Shown: positions 55,909-64,000 of the stretch, one piece after another
Position numbering within the stretch: the stretch's first letter is position 1
How the letters are laid out: the number at the start of each line of letters is the position of its first letter
Assembly: GCA_031002005.1 (NCBI GenBank)
Contig: JARYHS010008074.1
Span: 8,998,924 to 9,062,923, forward strand
Source: Vandiemenella viatica
Lineage: Eukaryota; Arthropoda; Insecta; Orthoptera; Morabidae
Reading direction: 5' to 3'
Length of the DNA stretch: 64,000 nucleotides
Notes under the pieces: model-generated
The model's database searches: none
Told to the model about the DNA's origin: nothing
The model's input: only the letters and a program-made list of their open reading frames with translations
Translations under genes and position numbers: made by a program

Positions 55909-58079
55909 AGACTCGATATGATAGAAGTTCATCAATGTTTAGTGAAAGATCTGCAATGTGAGGACATGGCAAATTATAAAAATATGGTCGATGCTGAAGT
56001 ATAGGTCCGATAAATTCTTACCAAAACATTTTCATAAATCAGAATTATTTCCCCATGTATACTATTGGGTGTTTATATTTACGGTGTATGAGCCATGGGT
56101 TTTATTCGATTGCTGGTGGCGGATCTGCAACCATTCTGCAATATAGCACACGCACTGGTCTGCGCATTCCGTCTGTTATTACTGTATTCCAGAAACCTGC
56201 CAAATACTAATTTCTTAACACATTCATTTGCTTTTCTATGTCTTTTACAGTACAGCCTTCTATCATAGCATTAATTAACTTTGCATAAGTGTTCACCTTT
56301 TTTATTCCTAATCTAATAGTTACTTGTTTCTGACTTTACAACATTTCTTTCTGTTCATACTCAGAAATAAAGATTTTCGTGGCATTCGGCAGTCATAACC
56401 AACTTTGGTAACGTCCCTTGCGCCATTTTCTTTGTTTACGTTTGCAGGGTGCTGAAATCTTTTATAAAATGTAATGTCAACGTCTTACATTTTATAAAAG
56501 AAATCTTTTATAAAATATGCCCCATTACACTGTAAAATATTTTATAAAATATCTTTTATCAAAGATGTTTTACAGTGTAATGCCGGCCTATGAAACTGTT
56601 CTAGAGATGTACAGAAACATTAGGACGTCTGCGACTTTAAAAGATCTTTAAAAAAAGTTAGAAAACATGAGGAATTGAACATGAGAATCTGAAAATCTGG
56701 GCGTGACAATATGCACACCAAACAATCTGTGAGAGCTGACATAAACAGTTTCGGAAGAAAAAACGGACCGGGGACCTCGGACCGGATAACTGGTCGTGTA
56801 ACGATCGACCAAGGGAAAATCTGGTAGAGTGGTGGGGGAGCCCTTTATCGGGTGCCCGTTTTTATCGGACCCGTTGTTTCAGATCCGGTCCGGTCGTCTA
56901 AACCCCGCTTGAATCGTCTTCTCTTTATCTTTGGTATCAGCCATAGTTTGACTTTTCTGCGAAATTCACTAATTTTTTTTATTAAATGAACTATTTAGAA
57001 TGATTAAACAGTATATTTTAATATATAAAACTATACAGTCTGTGTAGAACTCTACAACTCCCGGACGACTAGACGCGCGAACTGTAAGTGGGGCGAGCTT
57101 TAGCGCGGGAAAGCTTACAAACACAACAAGGAAGTGTTTACCTTTCAATGGTTCTTTGGAAGCGAAGAACAATTGTTCATTGCAATTAAGTCTCATGAGC
57201 TTAGTTAGTATAATCCTCTTCACTCAAATTACGCCCCTTATCGAATGAACAACACCAAAGAGCCATTGACAGGCATTATGATACAATTGGCCGAAATTTC
57301 TTTATATGAAATATTTTTACAATTTCGTAGTAAGACGGTGGAACTAAATGTATAGTAGTATATCAGTCAATTGAAATATATTAGTCATTAAAACTTCTGA
57401 AAATTACAGCTTGTGGATCGTGAAAATGTTCTACTTAGCACTATTTGCGATACAGAATGAGTAAATGAATATCCCATAAAAAGGAAGCAACGTGTTAAAG
57501 TGCGGCTATGGAAAATAGATCTATTACGATGTCCTGATTTATTTTTTAAACAACATGGCCTACGGCTTCTGTATACATTTTGCTAGCTCCATTTTATATT
57601 TTTATAACTATTTTCTCAGACTTTGCTGAGATAATTTGAAACCATAACAGCTCTCAGACCCAGCATTTTAATGAAATTGTATTTTAAGAATCGTGTATAG
57701 CATGATGTGAGTTGATTAATTATGGATTTTTATATTTTTTTTGATTAGTTGTGAATTTGTGTATTTGCGTTATTCATAATAACATTGTTTTATGGACAAA
57801 AACTGTGTAAATCAGATGATCAAAGACAATGTTTTAAAAGTTTGTAATTGTAAGTGATGATGTGAGTCACGATGTTTGGAGGACGATTTGCCACGATTGG
57901 GACTGGTTTATACGAGTATTAATAATGTCGTATGAAAATAATTATAAACAGACACCCGGTGCCCCCAAGCACGATTAACCCAAACTGATGGTTAAAAAAT
58001 CTAACTTCCTATAAAATACCCAGCACCTAGCTAAAAGTTCATAATAATAATAATAAAAAAATCCGTCACTCCAGGTAAG
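55909..58079. other. Unassigned DNA with hairpin cluster
   Basis: No recognised gene. The inverted-repeat block at 56459-56582 is listed separately. A TAA run lies at about 58024-58039. The frame at 56969-57223 (minus) shows no domain. No sequence resembling the provirus LTR was noticed here. Confidence 0.45.
56459..56582. repeat. Two adjacent hairpins built on TTTTATAAAA
   Basis: Hairpin 1: 56459-56474 pairs perfectly with 56485-56500 (CTTTTATAAAATGTAA and TTACATTTTATAAAAG, loop of 10). Hairpin 2: 56523-56537 pairs perfectly with 56568-56582 (CATTACACTGTAAAA and TTTTACAGTGTAATG) around a 30-base interior. The palindromic core TTTTATAAAA recurs four times. They may be the remains of a tiny foldback element. 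Confidence 0.88.
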
Positions 58080-59860
58080 TTTTTTTTTTTTTTTTTTTTT
58101 TTTTGATGTTATTGAGCTACCGCCGCATTTGCAGCCTAATTTACTGTGTCAGGTGAGGTTTTGTTATTTGTCACACTTTTACTATCATATTTGGGGGAAA
58201 ATGGCTATAGTCTTTTGACCTTATTTAAAACCCCAACTGGGCTCTTCTGCAGTATGAGACTGCTAGTTTAGGATGCTTCTTGGTACTTTATATCCTGTGC
58301 CATGGCTCTGGCTGTAGTCGTTGTTGAGTCTGTTTCCTTTTTGTGTGCGTTTATCAATTATATTGTAAAAGTCTCGGGTTACTCTTCTGATTTCGACGAC
58401 AATTTTTCTTGTATACGTTACTGCGTGGATTTCTATGTTGGGGCATATCTTGGTAAGTTGATTATTGTTTTTAAACATCCGTTCCTAAGTTTGTTTTTGA
58501 TGCGGTGCCCCATAAAGTAGAGCTGGTAATATGACTGGCCGGTAGACTTCTTAGTTTCGTTTCCATTGTTAGGTTTCTGTTTTTCAGTATGGGATACATG
58601 TTGAGAAGTATGGCTATACCTTTTTTTCTTTTCTTTTGCATGTGTTGGCGTAAGTCAGCCCTCTGTCAGTTATTACTCCTAGGTAGCGATGATTAACTCG
58701 CCAAGGGATTTGGCGACCTGACATTTGCAGCTGGGTCTCAAGGGGTGGTCGCTTTTTTTTTAAAATATGCAGAAGCTTTCTTGTCTGGTTTGATCTTAAT
58801 TTTGTTGGCCTGGCACCATTTTTCTATCATTTTTACAGTTCGCTGGAGTCTCTTGATACTAGCCGCGTGGTCTCTTCTGGTTGTGTAAATTACTGTATCA
58901 TCAGCAAATTGAGCCATGTTTACGTTGGGAAATCGTTGACATAAATGTTAAATAGGAACGGAGAAATGACGGAACCATGTGGAATTCCAGCGCATTTTGG
59001 ATGCGTTGAGGATTTGTAGTCGTCAGCTGCCACGAAGAATCTTCTATTTGTCAAGTAGCCACCAATGAATTTAACATAACAGTCCGGAATGGTTGTTTGT
59101 CGTCGTAGTTTCTGTAATAGTTTTGCGTGCCATACTCGGTCATAGGTCTTTTCGACGTCTATAAAAACTGCTGCAGTAGAACTGCCGATATTCAGGCCAT
59201 GGCGGATGTCTTCGGTTAGCCGGAGCCCTTCGTAGGAAACCGTATTGTTCCGTACAGATAGTCTGCTCTCTAGTTATTTTCCTCTTGGAGGCGCTTCATG
59301 ACGATATGCTCCATGATTTTAGATGTAGAGCTAAGAAGACTAATTGGTTGGTAATTAGCTGTACTGGTTAAATTTTTCCCGTGTTTTGGGATAGCTATTA
59401 CTTTTGCCGTTTTGTATACGACGGGAACGTAGCTTCGCTGCATACAGGACTTAATGATTCTTGTTAAGAGAACCATTCCCTGTTTCTGAAGGTGCTTCAA
59501 GTGGGCATTGGACAGAGGTCTGTCCTTTCGCCAACACAAACTTAGTTTAGGTAGGGCAGAGAGTGTGGTACTCGTAATGTCCCTTGTAATTTCTTCCGTT
59601 AGTTTATGTTGGTAGTCGTCCGTTGGTTGGCTTGCTCGTGGCTGGTACTGCTCGGCGAATCTGTCCGCTAGTAATTCCGCCTTTGCAGCTGGTAGGAAAC
59701 CTGTTCCTGCGGGACATGTTAGAGCTATTTTGGGTTGGCGTGGTTCCTTCAGGACGCGTACTAGTTCCCACGCATCCCTGTTCTGCAGTAGGAGAGTAGA
59801 CATTCGGTTCTCCCATTCACAGACTCTTCGTTCATGGAGCCAGTTTCGCAGTCATATAAC
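58080..59860 (-). mobile_element. Jockey-like LINE, 5'-truncated
   Basis: Minus-strand LINE with a poly-A tail seen as a T run at 58080-58104. Coding relics run from the EN-RT linker (about 59850) through RT fingers and palm to the C-terminus (frame 58263-58478). It belongs to the same broad group as the copy at 889-1907. Confidence 0.85.
58263..59803 (-). pseudogene. Jockey-like reverse transcriptase
   Basis: Frame 59270-59803 (minus) encodes the linker and RT start, with VPVVYKTAKVIAIPKHGKN and NYQPISLLSSTSKIMEH, and ends at a stop at 59270-59272. In other frames follow VFIDVEKTYDRVWHAKLL (about 59150; palm motif A), AGIPHGSVISPFLFNIYVND (about 58975; motif B) and a degraded catalytic region near 58915 where the expected box is replaced. 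The thumb shows WRVNHRYLGVITDRGLTY (about 58690), then LLYGAPHQKQ near 58505. At least three frame breaks are present. Confidence 0.82.
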
Positions 59861-59929
59861 ACAAAACGCAACATATCGTTCACCTGAAACTCAAAATCAA
59901 ATAATTCAAGCAATGGTTCTAGCAGTGCG

Positions 59930-60575
59930 AATGTTCCATTGCTAAAGATATTGAGGAAACTGGCGTGGACTGGTTTACTCTAATGGAAGATGGGATGAGA
60001 GATACAATAACCCAGAAAATATTGCAGTAACATTACGTTATATTAAGGATAGGTTCGTCAATGAGTCATTGCTGATAGTTACAACTATTGACAACCTTGT
60101 TACAGCCACTCTCATGGAATTAACGTTAAATATGCTTACAGAAAATAACATTGACCTCTCCGGCATGCTATAATGTCGCAAGTGTAATGTATGTGAATGT
60201 TTCAGGAATTGCAACCAGAATAGAAAGTAAATATGGCCAAATAATGCCTCACGTCTACTGGTAACAACCATCTCTTGCATTTTATACTCATCAGGAGAAT
60301 CTCGGAAAAGAATTTCATCCGTCTTTTTTTTTTTTTTTTTTTTTTATCAATATATCATGTTACATGAATTCTATCACCATTGCGAAACAGCTGCCTTGTA
60401 TAGTGGATTGGCTGGTTCCTTGAACAGCATTGGTCAAGACACTTGGCGGTTACAAAAGTTGTAAACAATAATTATTCATCGATGTTGTTGGCTTTAGATG
60501 AAATTAAAAATGACAGATTTAATGGTGACGATGGAGCTAAGAGTATCAGCATTAAAAGTCATACTCAAGTTGGAA
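59930..60575 (+). pseudogene. hAT-like (DUF4371-type) transposase relic, middle part
   Basis: Frame-broken plus-strand text with IKDRFVNESLLIVTTIDNLV (about 60040), then LTENNIDLSGML (about 60135), and after a one-base shift ASVMYVNVSGIATRIES (about 60180). Further on, past a T run at 60324-60345, HWSRHLAVTKVVNNNYSSML (about 60430) and LALDEIKNDRFNGDDGA occur. The order and style match the catalytic part of DUF4371/zinc-finger MYM-type hAT transposase relatives. No intact domain remains, and element ends were not found. Confidence 0.55.
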
Positions 60576-60599
60576 TTACGAATGGCCATGTTTGAGGTC

Positions 60600-60990
60600 A
60601 AAAAATTATCATTCCTGCTTTCCTTGGTCACATCATGAGGCTACCAGAAACCTGATTAATAAGAAGAATAATAGAAAACATTAGGAAGCTGAAACAATAG
60701 GTAGGATGTATTAAGCAAGTTCGAGAAGTATGGAAGAATTAGAAATAGCCCTGGATGATCTACGAAACAAAACAGAAAAAATAAAAAAATTGAAGAAACT
60801 AAAAAATAAGATTTAAACCAAAAATAGAAAAACGACACACAATGAATAGGGTATTTACAGATGAGGATAGACAAAGATCACAGCGAATGCAAAGATACTG
60901 GGAAATTCGGAAAGAACAATGCATGGACATGCCTAAGAAGATAACCAGAAAATGACTTAAGTGGTCCAATGAGGCCATAAAAGCCTAATA
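60600..60990 (+). mobile_element. RTE-like LINE 3' fragment
   Basis: Plus-strand text with LGHIMRLPET (about 60625) and, near the end, VFTDEDRQRSQRMQRYWEIR (about 60850), the C-terminal signature of RTE-type RT proteins (a GH-motif followed by a Lys/Arg-rich tail). The stop and 3' end lie at about 60990. It covers the part missing from the RTE-like copy at 10597-13271, but there is no evidence that the two come from one insertion. Confidence 0.6.
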
Positions 60991-61999
60991 AAAATAATAT
61001 GTTTATGGAAATAATAGAAACCTGAATAAATGATTTTTTGTCTTATCTATCACCCCTCCCGACAGTTAAATACTACCTCACTCACTCACAATCACAAGTA
61101 CGACAAAAATCGATTCTCCAGATTAGATCGAAGTAAAATTTTAACTTCTGCCCTACCTGTAACCATCAATGCTCTACCTTAAATTCAACTCTAACTACGG
61201 CCCAGGAATAAAACTACAGCACAAACACCATACTTAATCAAAGACATCTATGCCCATAGTTGAAGTTGAACGGGTTACCATTACGATGCTAAACCATGGT
61301 CCTTTGACGTAGAATGCCAGGAAAGCCTTAAATATTTTGGTCTAAACTCCAGTTAACGAACGTGCGAACATATCAAAAGCCACGATGACTAAAATAGATG
61401 ATAAGGACCAATAGAATTAAGAAATTTTCAGTTATTTTATGCAGCGATTTTCCTTAATATCCTCCGTCAACTGTGCTGCAATTCTACAAAGGATAGTATT
61501 ATGCAGAAACAGAATCCTAGATTCATGAGAATCCACAGCTTCGTCAACTTAATTAGGGATCCGACTCTGTGGGTGCTCGAAGACTGTAGCACCTACCAGA
61601 GATAAATAGTGGGTTCGGAACTCCAATTAATGATCGATAGTCGATAACGTACCTAACACAACGCGTGGTAAGGCAAGAAGTTTCGACAAGAACGCGCTTG
61701 CTTAATGCAATCGTACGCGACTCCGCGTCAGGCCCAAGAAAAATTTTAACACTCACAAAAAGCCATCATCTATTGTGTGGTAAGTGTCGGTGAGATTGTG
61801 AATAGCACGCATCCTCGCTCGTCAGCCGCGCCGGAAACGTTTCACGGCCGTGGCTCAAGGGTGTCACTAATTGTCAGTCAACCTGGTGAATAAAATGAAT
61901 AAAGCAGGTGATTTGAGAGCGCGTCGCGCGTCTTGTCACTGTGTTAATTTCATAAAATTATTAGTTTCAATGCATATATTACGTCGTACGAAATCGTAA
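60991..61999. other. Unassigned DNA
   Basis: No gene or repeat recognised. The frame 61553-61756 lacks recognisable features. Confidence 0.45.
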
Positions 62000-62323
62000 T
62001 GTGCCAATACCTGCAGAACCTTCCACAAGTAGTTCTTCTCAGCTTAGCACAGCTCAAAATATGCAAACCGAAAACGTTATTTCTGATCATTCGATTGAAT
62101 AGAAGAAAAGGCGCGATGTTCTAAGTAAGTTGCAGAAATTTTTCCATGGCTGTTATGCGTTGGAGTTACAGAAAAAGTTTTTCCAGATCTTTAAAGAATA
62201 GATTACGAGTCCATTAAGTCATTCACTCAAAATGGTTTTTCATCATGGAATAAAGCATTAGAACGGTTTAGAACCATGAAAATTTTGACGTCCTTTGTAT
62301 TTGTGTATTGTGTAAAGCCAATT
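62000..62323 (+). pseudogene. hAT-like (DUF4371-type) N-terminal relic
   Basis: Contains a Ser-rich segment (EPSTSSSSQLSTAQ, about 62015) and, in another frame, SFTQNGFSSWNKALERFRTM (about 62220), which resembles the TTF-type zinc-finger region (GF.nWkkAlerF) that precedes the DUF4371 catalytic part of hAT-like proteins. A Tc1 element is inserted directly downstream at 62326. It is a separate copy from 59930-60575, because the N-terminal part lies downstream of the middle part. Confidence 0.45.
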
Positions 62324-62325
62324 TA

Positions 62326-63516
62326 CACTGAAGAGCCAAAGAAACTGGTACACCTGCCTAATATCGTGTAGGGCCCCATCGAACACGCAGAAGTGCCGCA
62401 ACATGACGTGGCATGGACGCGACTAATGTCTGTAATTAGTACTGGAGGGAATAATTTACATCATGCATCCAGCAGGGCTGTCCATAAATCCGTAACAATA
62501 CGAGAGGGTGGAGATCACTTCTGAACGGCATGTTGCAAGACATCCCAGATACCATATGCTCAATAATGTTCATGTCTGGGGGGTTTGGTGGCCACCAGAG
62601 GAGTTTACACTCAGAAGAGTGTTCCTATAGCCACTCTGAAACAATTCTGGCCGTTTGAGGTGTCACATTGTCCTGCTGCCCAAGTCCGTCGGAATTCACA
62701 ATGGTCATGAATGGATGCAGGTGACCAACCAGGATGCGTACATATGTGTCACCTGTCAGAGTCTTATCTAGACGTATCAGGGGTCACATGTCACTCCAAC
62801 CGCACACGCCCCACACCATTACAGAGCCTGACATGCAGGGTCCATGAATTCTTGAGGTTGTGTCCATACCCTTAGAGGTCCATCTGCTCGATACAATTGG
62901 AAACGAGACTCGTCAGACCAGGCAACATGTTCCCTATCATCAACAGTACAATGTCGGTGTTGACGGGCCCAAGCGAGACGTAAAGCTTTGTGTCGTGTAT
63001 TCAGCAAGGATACACGAGTGGGCCTTCGGCTCCGAAAGCCCATATCGATGATGTTTCGTTGAATGGTTCGCACGCTGACACTTGTTGTTGGCCCAGAATT
63101 GAAATGCGCAGCAATTTGCGGAAGGGTTGCGCTTCTGTCACGTTGAACGATTCTCTTCAGTCTTCGTTGGTCCCGTTCTGGCCGGATCTTTTTCCGGCCT
63201 CAGCGATGTCAGATATTTGATTTTTTACTGTATTCCTGGTATTCACGGTGCACTTGTGAAATGGTCGTAGAGGGGAAAATTCCCACCTCATCGCTACCTC
63301 GGAGATGCTTTGTCCCATCTCTCGTGCGCCGACTATAACACCACGTTCAAACTCACTTAATTCGTGATAACCTGCCATTGTAACAATAATAACCGATCTA
63401 ATGCCTGCGCCAGACACTTGTGCTCCTATATAGGCGTTGCCGACCGCAACGCCGTACTCTGAGTGTTTACATATCTCTGTGTTTCCATACGTATTCCTAT
63501 ACCAGTTTCTTCAGTG
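62326..63516 (-). mobile_element. Tc1/mariner transposon, complete but decayed
   Basis: Terminal inverted repeats CACTGAAGAGCCAAAGAAAC at the left (after TA at 62324-62325) and a related CACTGAAGAAACTGGTATAG read inward from the right end (63516), where the left end has five extra bases. The right target TA appears mutated. The minus-strand transposase lies within (62340-63417). Confidence 0.85.
62340..63381 (-). pseudogene. Tc1-like transposase, frame-broken
   Basis: The minus-strand frame 63157-63417 holds the N-terminal helix-turn-helix (MAGYHELSEFERGVIVGARE; the likely start is the Met at about 63379). Frame 62819-63073 holds the second DNA-binding part and the first catalytic Asp in AWSDESRFQLY. 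Further on, in other frames, are WGVCGW, LGQQDNVTPQTAR (about 62675; second Asp) and PDMNIIEHMV (about 62555; Glu), so the DDE residues can be located despite the breaks. At least two frameshifts and a stop near 62765 prevent translation. Confidence 0.85.
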
Positions 63517-64000
63517 AAGAACTGTGGTGTCAGTATTTACTGAATGCCATCAAAAAGTAAAGTTGATGATATGAAAACACCTAAAACTAATTTCAACTCT
63601 TCTTTCTTTGTAATGACCTGAGATCTAGCCATTTTGAGCAATGAGACCGAGCAATAAAATTACATTATATTTTTGGAGCTGTGTTCACATGATATTCCCG
63701 AGATAAGCTGGTGACTCCAACGCACCAGATGTAGGTGTTTGTCACTAAATATCAATAACTAACTGTATACAGTTTTGAGCCACGAGGCACTGCGTGTATT
63801 ACTCAGGTATGCTTGATGAACGTGATATTTCCAGTGTTGAACAAGTAACATTCTGCTTTCGTTACATATACTCAAAGCTTAACCTATACACCAACTTATT
63901 TCAGTACATAGGTTGACTTGTGTTGCCGCCGTACACTGCAGGCACGTGCAGAACCTGTCGACAAGGGTATGGTATGAGATCTATCGGGCATCGATTAGGG
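63517..64000. other. Unassigned DNA
   Basis: No gene or repeat recognised to the end of the window. Confidence 0.5.

Noticed and set aside
54254..55972. Long frames extending through the unknown bases
   Set aside because: The reading through N is meaningless. Only 54254-54908 is real sequence.

Overview
This window looks like intergenic, repeat-dominated DNA from a large insect genome. I place it tentatively in Polyneoptera (grasshopper, locust or stick-insect type). The reasons are the mix of Jockey-, CR1- and RTE-type LINEs, a Penelope-like element, Gypsy elements with and without env, Tc1/mariner and hAT elements, and tRNA-derived SINEs whose body resembles, from memory, a SINE family of orthopteran genomes. 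I recognise no host protein-coding gene, no rRNA and no functional tRNA. Nearly every long reading frame belongs to a transposon or is its shadow in another frame.

Layout. 0.9-1.9 kb: Jockey-like LINE (minus). 3.3-3.7 kb: LINE 3' end with a GTAGAT tail. 4.2-4.5 kb: dispersed repeat copy A, then a minus-strand SINE. 6.9 kb: a perfect 35-bp-stem hairpin. 8.7-10.2 kb: two oppositely oriented MITEs. 10.6-13.3 kb: RTE-like LINE (plus), abutting a minus-strand CR1-like LINE, here called LINE-A (13.3-14.9 kb). 15.6-18.0 kb: dispersed repeat copy B carrying a hAT-type element (itself hit by LINE-A) and a SINE. 18.96-25.90 kb: a complete LTR retrotransposon with near-identical 961-bp LTRs that encodes only Gag. 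26-28 kb: SINE pieces. 28.75-31.23 kb: a satellite array of alternating 166/168-bp monomers. 33.2-36.2 kb: Penelope-like element (minus) with RT and GIY-YIG domains and a nested MITE. 36.2-40.6 kb: two LINE-A copies, one of them nested in a Jockey LINE that also carries ORF1 and endonuclease. 40.6-41.1 kb: Gypsy RNase H relic. 41.7 kb: a second hammerhead-like motif. 43.7-45.0 kb: LINE-A (minus). 45-54 kb: an env-bearing Gypsy/errantivirus-like provirus, broken by frameshifts, by a 979-bp insertion in protease and by a Tc1 transposon in env. 54.9-55.9 kb: a gap of exactly 1000 N. 58.1-59.9 kb: Jockey LINE (minus). 59.9-62.3 kb: relics of a hAT-like (DUF4371-type) transposase and an RTE 3' end. 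62.3-63.5 kb: Tc1/mariner element (minus).

How the parts relate. Insertions can be ordered by nesting: LINE-A into Jockey, LINE-A into hAT, a MITE into the Penelope-like element, and an LTR-like insert and Tc1 into the env-bearing Gypsy. The most unusual items are the gag-only LTR element, the dimeric satellite array, the hammerhead-like motifs next to Penelope-type sequence, and the splice-signal arrangement of the env-bearing provirus. All calls come from reading the sequence by eye; no database search was possible.
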